Origin: Pseudoalteromonas xiamenensis
GTDB lineage: Bacteria > Pseudomonadota > Gammaproteobacteria > Enterobacterales > Alteromonadaceae
Assembly (NCBI RefSeq): GCF_030994125.1
Contig: NZ_CP099917.1
Coordinates: forward strand, 744,001 to 808,000
DNA: 64,000 nucleotides
Direction: 5' to 3'
Of the stretch, positions 1 to 8,218 are shown in pieces (positions within the stretch are counted from its first letter, which is position 1; every line of letters begins with the position of its first letter). The position numbers were made by a program, and so were the translations under genes. The notes under the pieces are model-generated. The model ran no database searches and was not told the origin of the DNA. It saw nothing but the letters and a program-made list of their open reading frames with translations.

Positions 1-139
1 GTCCAAAATCCGATTTCCGCGGCTGAATGTTACAGGTTATGCAATACCCGTGCCTTTACATTAAAAACTCGGGGTAATATTGGCTGGTCAAAACAGGCCA
101 TCTTTTGACATAATACGCGGCTCAACTCAGTAACGCAAA

Positions 140-823
140 ATGGTCATGACTAATTCAGAGCAAACGTTATTTGCAAAACGCTTTCGCGGATTCTTTCCTG
201 TTGTTATCGACGTCGAAACCGCAGGCTTTAACAAAGATACTGATGCCTTGCTAGAAATAGCGGCAACCACCCTCAAAATGGACGAAAATGGTGTACTCAG
301 TATAGACCAAACGGTGCACTTTCACGTTGAGCCATTTGAAGGGGCAAACATTGAGCAAGCTGCGATTGACTTTAATGGAATTGACCCATTTTCAGCGCTG
401 CGCGGCGCAGTGCCTGAAACAGACGCAATCAAAGAGATCTGTAAAGCGGTTCGTAAAGCTCAAAAGGACGCAGGATGCAGCCGTGCCGTTGTCGTTGCAC
501 ATAACGCCGCGTTTGATCATGGCTTTCTGAATGCTGCAATCGAGCGTTGCCGCATTAAACGCACTCCATTCCATCCATTTGTGAGTTTTGATACCACTTC
601 GCTTGCCGGTCTTGCACTTGGGCAAACCGTGCTTGCAAAAGCGTGTATCGCCGCTGGAATTGAATTTGATAATAAACAAGCGCACAGTGCGTTGTATGAC
701 ACTGAGCGTACCGCAGAACTATTCTGTTACATCGTTAATAAATGGCAAGCTTTAGGTGGATGGCCGCTGATGAATGATGCAGCCGAAAATGAAGACGAAC
801 TCTCAGAAGACAACCAAGCTTAA
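140..823 (+). CDS. rnt: Ribonuclease T
   Basis: DEDDh 3'-5' exoribonuclease that trims the 3' ends of tRNAs and other stable RNAs. The 227-residue length fits RNase T. The exonuclease I motif is visible as DVETAGF near residues 24-30 and the ExoIII motif as HSALYDTER near 185-193, supplying the catalytic D, E, H and D. The N-terminal [18 protein letters not shown] block is characteristic of the family. Two in-frame ATGs (140 and 146) compete and neither has a strong Shine-Dalgarno, so the start is uncertain by two codons. The C-terminal tail is acidic. The stop codon lies inside a terminator hairpin shared with the convergent gene downstream. Confidence 0.96.
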   Translation: MVMTNSEQTLFAKRFRGFFPVVIDVETAGFNKDTDALLEIAATTLKMDENGVLSIDQTVHFHVEPFEGANIEQAAIDFNGIDPFSALRGAVPETDAIKEICKAVRKAQKDAGCSRAVVVAHNAAFDHGFLNAAIERCRIKRTPFHPFVSFDTTSLAGLALGQTVLAKACIAAGIEFDNKQAHSALYDTERTAELFCYIVNKWQALGGWPLMNDAAENEDELSEDNQA

Positions 824-838
824 CGCTTGGTTTTTTTA
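812..838. terminator. Bidirectional terminator between rnt and the DUF342 gene
   Basis: The arms AACCAAGC and GCTTGGTT pair perfectly around a five-base loop and are followed by a run of seven or more T. It overlaps the rnt stop codon and the end of the convergent gene, so it probably serves both. Confidence 0.8.
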
Positions 839-2470
839 ACCCGTTACAAATTGCTGGGTAATTTTACCTTCATCCAATTTTAGCAAATGTGGCGGGTAAA
901 TTCGTGAAAACATTTTGCAATCTCGCGCTATTTTAAGTTCCACCCCTGGATGCATTAATTCATTCACCTTCACCCTACTCGTTTTTAAAAGCGCATTGAT
1001 CTTCTGCTTTACCAACACCACGTTACGGCGGTTTCGAGCCAAATGAAGGTCTAACTGTTTTTCACTGTTTACTAACTTTTGCAAATAAGCGTCGCGTTTG
1101 CTAGAAGGCGCCGCTTTTGCTGCCTTCTTCTTAGCTTGACGAACGGCTTCGGCTTTCGCACTGAGAATTTTCTCAAACTCAACAAACTGCATCTGTTTTT
1201 CGCGAAGTGTGTGCCAGTTTTGAGCAATAGAAATACGTGTTTTTGTGCCCGACGGCGCGCCCAATTCACCCGTTTCGATGCGCAATGCGTCCAGAATATG
1301 GCCGCCGATAATTTTGCCTCGCGGCGTTTCACCTTTACCCACACGAATTAGGCGTCGTGCACTTAAATCACAGTGTAACGCTTGTCTGTCAATAAAGAGG
1401 TCTTGATCACTATGAATATTACAGTACTGGGCATAGCCAATTGAAATGGTTCTTTTCGCCTTTATCTCACAAGAAAACGCTTCATTCTCAACTCGCTTTC
1501 GACCTATCGCACCAAGTACGATGGTAATTGCACCCTCACACTCAAGTGTCGCGGATTCGACAAAACCAATTACCGTAATATCACCACTGGCTTTGACGCG
1601 CATGCCGTCTTTAATGTCGCCGCTAACAATCACGCTACCGTCAAATTCCACATGCCCCGTTGTAACGTCGATATTTTCATAGCAAAGTACATCATCAACG
1701 CGAATACCTCTTGGTAGTGCAACAGGAACACCTTTCGCATCTGCAATCAATAAATTTGAGTCACTAGGGTCTAGCTTCGTGCCATCGAACACTTCAAGTT
1801 CAAGGTCTCGGCCAGGCTTAGGTTGTAACACATCGCCAAAAACCGTGAATCCTGCTTCACCAAGCGTCGCGGGAATACGTTTCATCAATGGCGTCCCCGG
1901 GCTCACTGTGATGATGGCACCAAGGTCACGCATATCAACCTTGCCACCTTCTTTTTCCTGCGGGCTTAAAATACGGTCTTGCGCTGTCATGCAAAGACGA
2001 ACAAATCGAGCATCTGAACCATCTTTAGCTCGTTGACCGTGTGCCACTATGGCGTTGTACGTCGCACCACTTGGCAACTCGAATTGTTGTCCTAAAAATT
2101 TGTCTAATGCGCTTTGGTTAATACCACGAACCACCCCTGCTTCAGCTAATGTCGCTTTAGCTTGATCCATGTTGATCATTTTGCCGCCACGCGCCGTGGT
2201 AATACGTGCCTCTGCAAGCATATTGTTGTCATCAATTCGAACAGATATTTGCGCATCAGCGGCTTTCGCCACTAACAGTGAGTCTTTCGCTTGATCATTA
2301 CTCGGATTGAAAAGTTTACCGACGTTGGCATGCAAGATATCGAAGTCAGCATAAGCAGACTGCTCAATCAACTCTATTAGTTGAGCACTTGTGGCAGGAA
2401 ATCCTGTATCTTTCGGGTGACCTGAAAGAGACAGTTGACCAGACGGTTCATCGAAAACAAAAAGCGACAT
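836..2470 (-). CDS. FapA / DUF342 family protein
   Basis: A 544-residue protein of the DUF342 (flagellar assembly protein A, FapA) family, which is widespread in Vibrio and Alteromonadales. The middle (about 270-400) holds the repeated glycine- and valine-rich strands typical of the family's right-handed beta-helix, for example DGSVIVSGDIKDGM and ASGDITVIGFV. It is followed by a lysine- and alanine-rich probable coiled coil near 420-490. Family members have been linked to polar flagellum assembly or cell-surface signalling, but no flagellar genes lie nearby, so the role here is inferred only from the family. Translation starts at ATG 2470. It is convergent with rnt and divergent from ssrA. 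Confidence 0.85.
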   Translation of the reverse strand: MSLFVFDEPSGQLSLSGHPKDTGFPATSAQLIELIEQSAYADFDILHANVGKLFNPSNDQAKDSLLVAKAADAQISVRIDDNNMLAEARITTARGGKMINMDQAKATLAEAGVVRGINQSALDKFLGQQFELPSGATYNAIVAHGQRAKDGSDARFVRLCMTAQDRILSPQEKEGGKVDMRDLGAIITVSPGTPLMKRIPATLGEAGFTVFGDVLQPKPGRDLELEVFDGTKLDPSDSNLLIADAKGVPVALPRGIRVDDVLCYENIDVTTGHVEFDGSVIVSGDIKDGMRVKASGDITVIGFVESATLECEGAITIVLGAIGRKRVENEAFSCEIKAKRTISIGYAQYCNIHSDQDLFIDRQALHCDLSARRLIRVGKGETPRGKIIGGHILDALRIETGELGAPSGTKTRISIAQNWHTLREKQMQFVEFEKILSAKAEAVRQAKKKAAKAAPSSKRDAYLQKLVNSEKQLDLHLARNRRNVVLVKQKINALLKTSRVKVNELMHPGVELKIARDCKMFSRIYPPHLLKLDEGKITQQFVTG

Positions 2471-2665
2471 TCACAACCTTCCGACGCTAAATTAGGTACG
2501 CTGTTATTATTGTTTTATGCAACAGACAACGAATTACGCACAGTTAATCGCTGTTCCGTTACAATTGCAATCGTAAGTAGAAACAAAATATAAATGATTG
2601 TAAACAGAAATCGAACAGAAAAGCACCAAGTAATTAAAATAAAAAAGAATATGCTAGAAACACTA

Positions 2666-2694
2666 TTGAGCTAGCCCCCAAACTCCGCTATACT
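2666..2694 (+). promoter_or_regulatory. ssrA sigma-70 promoter
   Basis: A TTGAGC -35 box (2666-2671) and TATACT -10 box (2689-2694) are separated by exactly 17 bases and end 27 bases before the tmRNA 5' end. This is a strong housekeeping-type promoter, as expected for an abundant stable RNA. Confidence 0.8.
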
Positions 2695-2721
2695 TGCCTT
2701 ACTTCATCTGAACAAGATTCA

Positions 2722-3078
2722 GGGGCCGATTAGGATTCGACGGAATTCAAGAAGCCTGAGGTGCATGTCGAGGACGCGGTTGGCCTCGTAAAAAAGCCGC
2801 ATTTAAAGTAATCGCAAACGACGATAACTACGCTCTAGCGGCATAATAGCCCGCTAGCACTCTCCCAAGCTCTCTTGTGGGCCTGGATTTTGAGTGTCAC
2901 CCTACACAAGATCGCCACGGAAACCCTGGCCGGGGTTGAAGGGTTAAACTTAAGCGGCCTCGCCTTCACTAATCGTGTCTGTCCGAGTTTTGAAGGTTAA
3001 TATATAGACAAGACTAAGCATGTAGGACCGAGGGTCGAGGCTTTTCGGACGGGGGTTCAAATCCCCCCGGCTCCACCA
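2722..3078 (+). ncRNA. ssrA: Transfer-messenger RNA (tmRNA)
   Basis: Trans-translation RNA that rescues stalled ribosomes. The 5' end begins GGGGCCGAUUAGGAUUCGAC, and the 3' end carries the T-arm GGGGUUCAAAUCCCC and a genome-encoded CCA (3076-3078), together forming the alanine tRNA-like domain. The resume codon is GCA at 2814. The open reading frame 2814-2846 encodes the tag ANDDNYALAA followed by two stops (TAA TAG); E. coli has ANDENYALAA. Length is 357 nt, in line with other gammaproteobacteria. The 3' end of ssrA is a common integration target, and integron relic A begins just past its terminator, although the junction is not inside the tRNA-like domain. Confidence 0.97.
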
Positions 3079-3096
3079 AATAAAAGCAAGACAAAA

Positions 3097-3134
3097 CAGC
3101 CAGTTAAAGAGAAATCCTTAACTGGCTTTTTTAT
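3097..3134 (+). terminator. ssrA Rho-independent terminator
   Basis: The arms GCCAGTTAA (3099-3107) and TTAACTGGC (3118-3126) pair perfectly and are followed by a six-T run. The right half recurs almost exactly at 8401-8423, at the other edge of integron relic A. Confidence 0.85.
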
Positions 3135-3363
3135 TTCTAGCATCCAATTTCTATCCAACTATTTTTACTCAGAAAGGCATCCTAGTATAAATCTAGGATT
3201 TTTGTAGAAGAGGAATAAAGCTTCATATTAAACAATCAAGCCCCCTGCTCGAACCGTTTAAGATTAAACATAACCAAAAAATAAAGATTCATACTAGTTG
3301 CTACTATCAAGTCCGAATCAAGCTACAACTGAGCATTAAAGTATCATACTCCTTGTAACTTAC

Positions 3364-3452
3364 TTCTGGACAAAAGCGTTTCAGGGCTTTGGCGGTACTA
3401 AGCGAATTTAGCCAACTAGATTTTGTCCCCTATTCAACAGCTTGTTAGGCAA
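3364..3452 (-). repeat. Candidate attC (last cassette of relic A, partly decayed)
   Basis: On the minus strand the block opens with GCCTAACAAGCTGTT directly after the stop of the M23-like gene and continues through segments shared with the other attC sites of this window (ACAAAATCTAGTTGGCTAAA, AAGCCCTGAAACGC). A clear right-hand GTTRRRY core is not evident, so this distal site is probably degenerate. The remaining bases between it and the ssrA terminator (3135-3363) are AT-rich and show no convincing gene. Confidence 0.5.
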
Positions 3453-3453
3453 G

Positions 3454-4083
3454 TTATTGTGCGGTGTAAATTACTCCATGATTAAGTATTTTGTCACTTG
3501 GGTTTGCATTCTTAAATGATACTGGAATGGAAGGGCATTTCTCTCCAGCCTCTTTTTTAAAACAGCTATCATTGATTTCGAAAACTTCGAAATGCAAATG
3601 TGGGGTTGAACTCATCCCCGTATTTCCGCTGTATCCAATAACATCACCTTGATTTACAAATTCTTCAAGCTCAACTTTAACACCAGTGTTAGTAAGATGA
3701 ACGTAGTATGAAAAAGTATTATCTCCATGCGCAATGATGATGTGGTTAAATTCATCATTTATGTTATTTCCATCAAAAAAACGATCTTCAATAGAAACTA
3801 CGTGACCCGAGCGAGCGGCATGAATAGGAGTGCCTATATCCATCATAAAATCAAATGCAAATTCTTCTTTACTTTCTACTGAATGAGTACCGAATGTGCA
3901 ATTTCCCTGCCTTAGTTCATAACTTGCACCAGCACCAAAGGGTAAATTATATAATGATTTTTCAGGCTCAATAAATCGAGATACGTTTTGCGATATGCAA
4001 TTTCCATCAATTTTAGCCGTCGTTGAATTACATGATATAAGAAAAAATAAACTACTTATTACTACTAGAAACCTAAGATACAT
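3454..4083 (-). CDS. Cassette-borne M23/LytM-like lipoprotein
   Basis: A 209-residue predicted lipoprotein. The ATG at 4083 is preceded by AAGGAAG and begins a signal peptide with lipobox LISC near residues 15-18, so I prefer it to an upstream in-frame ATG that lies in the attC site. The body is an M23 (LytM) fold: FDFMMDIGTPIHAARSGHVV, a later VHLTNTG, then STPHLHFEVF near the end. The second-half zinc motif HLHF is present and the Asp of the first motif is kept. The usual first His is replaced in the EFAFDF context, as in the known DFxMPxGTP subgroup, so peptidase activity is uncertain. It sits alone between two attC sites with no promoter of its own, as a single-gene integron cassette. Confidence 0.75.
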   Translation of the reverse strand: MYLRFLVVISSLFFLISCNSTTAKIDGNCISQNVSRFIEPEKSLYNLPFGAGASYELRQGNCTFGTHSVESKEEFAFDFMMDIGTPIHAARSGHVVSIEDRFFDGNNINDEFNHIIIAHGDNTFSYYVHLTNTGVKVELEEFVNQGDVIGYSGNTGMSSTPHLHFEVFEINDSCFKKEAGEKCPSIPVSFKNANPSDKILNHGVIYTAQ

Positions 4084-4101
4084 ACGCTTCCTTGATTGTT
4101 T

Positions 4102-4228
4102 GTCTAACGCCGCATTAAGGTGTGAGTGACGCAATGCCGAAGCTCCCGCATACCACCTTAAACACTAAACGCAACGCATAGTAAAAATGCCACGCGTTGC
4201 GAATCACTCTTAAACAGTTTGTTAGGCA
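4102..4228 (-). repeat. attC recombination site, VCR-like
   Basis: On the minus strand the site runs from GCCTAACAAACTGTTTAAG to CGGCGTTAGAC, with outer cores TAACAAA and GTTAGAC fitting the RYYYAAC and GTTRRRY pair. Internal CAACGCGTGGCA and TGCGTTGCG form the inner inverted arms. The length of about 127 bp and these words closely resemble Vibrio cholerae repeats, unlike the 57-63 bp sites nearby. It lies between the TPR gene and the M23-like lipoprotein. Confidence 0.85.
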
Positions 4229-5817
4229 TTTTTTCGAGAAAGCCTTACTATCCGTTCGCTTCCATTCTCTGTTGAGAAGACATTTATATGACCATCATCA
4301 ACATAGCCTAAACATTTAGTTTCAAAGCTACCTAAACCCACTAGTAATGTTGATTTAGATTGATCCATTGCTTCTGACTTATAGTGACCTTGAAAAGTTG
4401 CCCCTGTCACCTTGCCTCTTAACGAAAATTTCATTTTAGTATCTGATAAACCTCCAACGGATTCCCACGTCAAGCTTATTTGGTCACTACAATTTGAAAT
4501 GTGTTTTTCTTGATTTTCTATGCTCCACGTACCATCGAATTCGGCACATTTGCCCACATAATACTTTTCTGTGTACTTTCTATAGTGCGCTTGTTTTACC
4601 GACGCTTTTCGCTGGATTTCTTTCCATTTGCTTGACTCTTCTTTTTTAACTGTTTCGATTCTAGACATAAGACTGTAGACATTCTTGTGAACATCTTCCA
4701 TTTCTAAAGCCTCGTTCGCAATACGTTCAGCCTCGTTAATAAAACCAGCGTCCAGTAATGCATAACCTTGATTTGCCATAGCGAGAGTTTCACCAAGTAC
4801 TGCAGCTTTGCCATAGAGCTCTATCGATTTATATTTACAACCACTTTCTTTAGCCTGAACACCAAGATTATTCCAAGCAATAGATTTTTTTGGACTAACA
4901 CTAGTTAGAAGCACATAGTTGCTGATTGATAGCTCGTCAATTCCGGAATTACTTGCGTTATACGCCGAAGTGAATACTTCATCTAAATTTTCGGGATCAT
5001 TTTCAACTGATTTGTCCCTACAGTATGACCCAAGAACTTTGTTACCTAAGTCTTCTTCAATTAAAGCCAAAGTAGAATATATAGATGCTTTCAGTACACC
5101 TTTTTCTACTTGCTCCAATAATGGCAGCACTACACTCTTAGCCATATCTAAATCGCCATTTGCTCGATAAGCTTGAGCTAATTGTTGTGTCGCATTGACT
5201 GTTAAGTGTAAAGACTCAAACTTAGGTAATTCTGTACCCCAAAGATCAATATCTCGCTGGTATTGTTTACTGTCATGTAAGCAAAAAGATAGCCATGTCA
5301 AACTGTTGTATCGAAGCTCTTCTGTTGGTGCTTGCTGAGAATGCTTTTCTAAATTTGGAATCGCGTCTCGATCATTAACTTTACTGAACAGTAAATAGAA
5401 GTAAATACTCTTGTCTTTGTGGAGCTTAGTTTCATCTTTTGCGTTTAGCTCATATTCTTTGAAAACTTTATTTGCTCTTTCAACATCATCGTTTTCCAAA
5501 GCGATGTCTACTTCTGAAAACCAATTTGTCACGCCATCTTTACTAACAGAGACTTCAACTTCCTGAGGCTTTTCATCATTCGCTTGAGATTCGTCTTTTT
5601 CTTGAACTTGTTCACTCTTACTCGGAGACTCTGCATTCAAGCCCAGCTTTGATTCACCGTTAGAGTAATGAAAACCTGTTAGCCTTTTAAGAAAGTCTGA
5701 TAACGCATCCCTAAAGAGCACCATAAAAACGATTAAAGCTACCCACCCAATATTGTCTGATAGAAAATTGGTGATAACAGATAACCAACCTGGTATATCA
5801 TTCATTTGTTCTTTCAT
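4222..5817 (-). CDS. Cassette-borne membrane-anchored TPR protein
   Basis: A protein of about 531 residues that I do not recognise as a named family. A transmembrane helix lies near residues 20-36 (NIGWVALIVFMVLF), followed by a charged, Glu/Lys-rich linker to about 95. Then comes a long helical region with TPR-like repeats to about 400, for example AWNNLGVQAKESGCKYKSIE. A C-terminal domain of about 110 residues (from about 420) is rich in strands and contains cysteines (KCAEFDGTWSIEN, HISNCSD). ATG 5817 is the first ATG; an upstream TTG at 5829 is possible. The gene begins right after the stop of the 5830-6498 gene, with no attC between, so the two form one cassette operon. The C-terminus ends inside the flanking attC, as cassette genes often do. 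Confidence 0.7.
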   Translation of the reverse strand: MKEQMNDIPGWLSVITNFLSDNIGWVALIVFMVLFRDALSDFLKRLTGFHYSNGESKLGLNAESPSKSEQVQEKDESQANDEKPQEVEVSVSKDGVTNWFSEVDIALENDDVERANKVFKEYELNAKDETKLHKDKSIYFYLLFSKVNDRDAIPNLEKHSQQAPTEELRYNSLTWLSFCLHDSKQYQRDIDLWGTELPKFESLHLTVNATQQLAQAYRANGDLDMAKSVVLPLLEQVEKGVLKASIYSTLALIEEDLGNKVLGSYCRDKSVENDPENLDEVFTSAYNASNSGIDELSISNYVLLTSVSPKKSIAWNNLGVQAKESGCKYKSIELYGKAAVLGETLAMANQGYALLDAGFINEAERIANEALEMEDVHKNVYSLMSRIETVKKEESSKWKEIQRKASVKQAHYRKYTEKYYVGKCAEFDGTWSIENQEKHISNCSDQISLTWESVGGLSDTKMKFSLRGKVTGATFQGHYKSEAMDQSKSTLLVGLGSFETKCLGYVDDGHINVFSTENGSERIVRLSRKNA

Positions 5818-5829
5818 TATTGTTCTCAA

Positions 5830-6498
5830 TTATATTGAAATGCCTAACGCTTCAAGAACCGGTGCAGCTTGCTGCATCCGCGTTTTACTTGACTTGTTAG
5901 CTGCTTCGGTCAAATTTGCTACCCGATAAAACAATGACACATAAAGTAAACGATATTCGCGTGTGACTTTTTTGATCGCATTTGTATGCTCACTACCTGA
6001 TGAGTTACCTGTAGGGTCAACTAATGACAAAGCTTCGGTGATTTTATTATCTAAATTAACAGCAATCTCATAAGCCTTATGGTCTTGTAACACCTGACAA
6101 ATGACAATAGCCTCAGCTAAGACTTTTTTTCGACTTTCAACCGAGAAGGACATGTTGTCATCTACTAAAAATTTTACTATCTCAGACTGAATATTTCTCG
6201 GCGACTTTTTATCTGCTACAACCCCAATGTATGTATGAAATATTGACTCTGCTTTAGCAAACATTGGGCTATAGATTTCTTGTAATTTCAAAAGTGCGGC
6301 ATTGCTATTTTTGAACTTTTCCATTTCAAAGGTCGAACGTTGTTGAATACTAGCAATTTCAAAATCTTTCTCTTTGGCAATCTGAGCAACTTTTTTAGAT
6401 TGGACGTAACCAAAGGCCATGCCAGCTACGGCTACTACATATGGACCAATTGCTTTAATGATTTCAACTAAGGTAGCTGATTGTTCTACATCCGCCAT
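5830..6498 (-). CDS. Cassette-borne small membrane / coiled-coil protein
   Basis: A 222-residue protein of unknown family. A single N-terminal transmembrane segment (about 16-30, YVVAVAGMAFGYV) is followed at once by a basic and then mixed-charge coiled coil (about 32-70, KKVAQIAKEKDFEIASIQQ). The remainder is all-helical and soluble, with no cysteine cluster or nuclease motif. The ATG at 6498 follows an AGGAGG-like stretch (minus strand GGAGGAACT). It is the first gene of a two-gene cassette with the TPR protein downstream. The shared topology (short N-terminal anchor, cytoplasmic helical domain) suggests the two products act together at the inner membrane; this is inference only. Confidence 0.7.
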   Translation of the reverse strand: MADVEQSATLVEIIKAIGPYVVAVAGMAFGYVQSKKVAQIAKEKDFEIASIQQRSTFEMEKFKNSNAALLKLQEIYSPMFAKAESIFHTYIGVVADKKSPRNIQSEIVKFLVDDNMSFSVESRKKVLAEAIVICQVLQDHKAYEIAVNLDNKITEALSLVDPTGNSSGSEHTNAIKKVTREYRLLYVSLFYRVANLTEAANKSSKTRMQQAAPVLEALGISI

Positions 6499-6513
6499 AG
6501 TTCCTCCTTGTGC

Positions 6514-6570
6514 AGCTAACGCCCAAAGCAGCGGCGCGTTTACGCGTCCGACTGCCTTTGTTTGTTATGA
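6514..6570 (-). repeat. attC recombination site, short type
   Basis: On the minus strand the site runs from TAACAAACAAAGGCAG to CTGCTTTGGGCGTTAGCT. The arms AAAGGCAG and CTGCTTTG, and GACGCG and CGCGCC, pair as in the classic 57-60 bp attC. Outer cores TAACAAA and GTTAGCT fit the consensus. It contains the stop codon of the DUF4145 cassette gene. Confidence 0.88.
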
Positions 6571-7250
6571 GTTGCTCGCACCATCTCAGCCTTACGCTCT
6601 AAATCAATGCGAGCTTCATATAAATGAGTTAGCAGTGATTCTAATAGATCTATTGAAAGACTGAGCGTATGTTTATCAGTAGCGTTCAAGCGATGCGCGG
6701 CATCATCGCCAATGAATTTCAACCCATTGAGGCTGTCAATAATGCTATCTGGTATATTTGGGGAATCTTTTAACTTTTCAATTTTCTTGGCTAATCCCCA
6801 AGCAGCCTTGTCATCTATTCCTTCAACAACGCATATTCCTTCAAGTAAAGCCCTAACTCCCATGGCAGTTACTATTTCAAGGCCCTGCTGAAAAGCAGTA
6901 ATGACTTCTTTGTATGAATCATTAAGCTTTTTGTCTACGTGATGAAATTTTTTGGCCTCACGCTCACCTAGATGTTTTCGTTTGGGGTGATAGTTGTAGG
7001 AGTATATCTTATCACCATTGTGATCATGCATTCCTGCACAAGTCCATTTCTCTTGGAGCGTTGCTGAGTCACAACCTCGGCAAACTAAGAATCGAAACTC
7101 GGTTTCTTCGTAATATCCCAGAAATCGCTGACCATGATCTTCAAACTCCTCGTGATATGACTGATCATGAGTAGATTTAATGTCATGGTTTGTTTCACCT
7201 TTACAGGTATTACAGTAAATTTTTACTTTATCTGTCACTTCACTCTCCAT
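6540..7250 (-). CDS. Cassette-borne DUF4145 domain protein
   Basis: A 236-residue protein. The N-terminus has zinc-ribbon-type cysteines (YCNTCKGETNH at about 12-22 and CRGCD at about 58-62). The C-terminal half carries the DUF4145 signature: a helical stretch ending in GVRALLEGICVVEGI (about 130-145), followed by GDDAAHRLN (about 180-190). DUF4145 domains occur in many restriction- and defence-associated proteins and in integron cassettes; the biochemical role is unknown. The gene occupies its own cassette, and the stop codon falls within the attC. The start ATG at 7250 lies right after the previous attC site, so expression must depend on upstream read-through. Confidence 0.8.
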   Translation of the reverse strand: MESEVTDKVKIYCNTCKGETNHDIKSTHDQSYHEEFEDHGQRFLGYYEETEFRFLVCRGCDSATLQEKWTCAGMHDHNGDKIYSYNYHPKRKHLGEREAKKFHHVDKKLNDSYKEVITAFQQGLEIVTAMGVRALLEGICVVEGIDDKAAWGLAKKIEKLKDSPNIPDSIIDSLNGLKFIGDDAAHRLNATDKHTLSLSIDLLESLLTHLYEARIDLERKAEMVRATHNKQRQSDA

Positions 7251-7251
7251 G

Positions 7252-7314
7252 ACTCATAACGCACTAATCGGCCGCGCCGTTGTTTGGCGTCGGATGAATT
7301 TGATTGTTATGTTC
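7252..7314 (-). repeat. attC recombination site, short type
   Basis: On the minus strand the site runs from ACATAACAATCAAATTCATC to GATTAGTGCGTTATGAG. Cores ATAACAA and GTTATGA fit the consensus, and arms CCGACGCC and GGCGCGG pair. It contains the end of the first cassette gene, whose last codons (IHPTPNNGAAD) are the typical translation of such sites. Confidence 0.87.
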
Positions 7315-7735
7315 ACTTTTGAATTTTTCTAGGATTGCCATTGTAGGAGTGGGCTTTGTTAGCCATTCACCGTTTTCCATGACTTGAAAGCTTTCATTAA
7401 ACCCTCCTTGGGAGTCAAAGTAATCTATAACTTCGGAGTAGAAATTTTCAATTAATTCCAGCTCTCTTTTGCTTGTTGGTGGCAAGCGCACCGTTTCAAC
7501 AATCAGTACTTTGGTTGTAACTTGGCTGCGCAGGAAACCTTTAGCTTTTTCAGTTTCACCTTCTTCCAAGTACTTTAAAGCCCAAAGCATAAAACGACCA
7601 TTGTCAATGTGCTCTTTAGTGTATGTATTAGCTAAAGATGCATAATTGAGATAGAAAGCAGAAACAAAACCACCAAAGAAAACGATTAAAGTAAAATGTC
7701 CCGCCTATAACCCACGCAATAATTTTAGATTTCAT
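7264..7735 (-). pseudogene. First cassette of relic A: small membrane protein, frameshifted
   Basis: From ATG 7735 the frame reads MKSKIIAWVIGG and then leaves frame. Shifting by one base near 7695 (a TTTT run) restores FTLIVFFGGFVSAFYLNYA and joins smoothly to NTYTKEHIDNGRFMLWALKY and the rest, giving a protein of about 156 residues with one N-terminal membrane helix and a soluble helical domain. The intact part alone would start at 7590. No family is recognised. It is the cassette next to the attI-like region, normally the best-expressed position. The single-base slip could be a sequencing error. Confidence 0.6.
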
Positions 7736-8053
7736 CGACACTCTCCCTGTGAACATAACATTTTATTCGTGCGCATGCGCGTTTACCTCGTTGGACCAGT
7801 GAAAACGCGCACAGTTAACTATCTGTATGCAAAGAACTTATCAGCATTCTGCTAAATATACTATCTGGAAAAATGCGCATGCGCGTTTCCCAAACCTATT
7901 ATCTCAAATCGCAAATAAATAACTTTTTGATAAACAATAATATTTTTAATTTATTCATGCGTAAACGCGCAAAAATTTTTCATTATTTCCCTTGATATCC
8001 GAGAATTTCAAATAGCACTGTATATACACAGCCCTGTAAGGTGCGGAGTTATC
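7736..8053. promoter_or_regulatory. attI-like region and divergent intI / cassette promoter region
   Basis: This 318-base gap separates the first cassette from the intI start and is where an attI site and the intI promoter belong. On the minus strand TGTTATGTTC (about 7750-7759) matches the GTTRRRY crossover. A palindromic word GCGCATGCGCGTTT occurs at about 7771-7784 and again at about 7875-7888, and its reverse half AAACGCGCA occurs near 7803 and 7962. These could be integrase-binding repeats. CTGTATATACACAG near 8020-8033, just ahead of the intI ATG, resembles a LexA box, but the half-sites are two bases too close. Confidence 0.5.
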
Positions 8054-8218
8054 ATGAGTCCAAAAAGCCCTATTCTGAAAGGTCTTCAGGAAGAAATACG
8101 TATGCGTGGTTACAACATTAAAACAGAAAAAACCGACCTATATTGGAATAAGGCATTCATTAACTTTCACCACAAGCGTCACCCTGAGACAATGGGAGCG
8201 GAAAATGTCAGAGCCCTT
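8054..8218 (+). pseudogene. intI: Integron integrase, N-terminal remnant
   Basis: The first ~55 codons match the N-terminus of Vibrio/Alteromonadales integron integrases: LKGLQEEIRMRGYNIKTEKT followed by DLYWNKAFINFHHKRHP and ETMGAENVRAL. This is the SAM-like core-binding domain. Similarity stops near 8218; the reading frame runs on to 8305 with unrelated sequence, and no catalytic domain follows. GGTGCGGAG before ATG 8054 supplies a ribosome site. The orientation, divergent from the leftward cassettes, is canonical for an integron. The missing catalytic half means it cannot recombine. A non-overlapping C-terminal piece of an intI lies at 40336-40795. Confidence 0.85.

Noticed and set aside
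3097..3134. Insertion site (attB) in the ssrA 3' end
   Set aside because: The tRNA-like 3' end (GGGGTTCAAATCCCC ... CCA) is not repeated downstream, so there is no evidence for a tyrosine-recombinase island using the tmRNA itself; only the terminator half is repeated.
8020..8033. LexA box before the intI remnant
   Set aside because: CTGTATATACACAG has half-sites separated by 8 instead of 10 bases, so I do not call it a functional SOS box, though it may be a damaged one.
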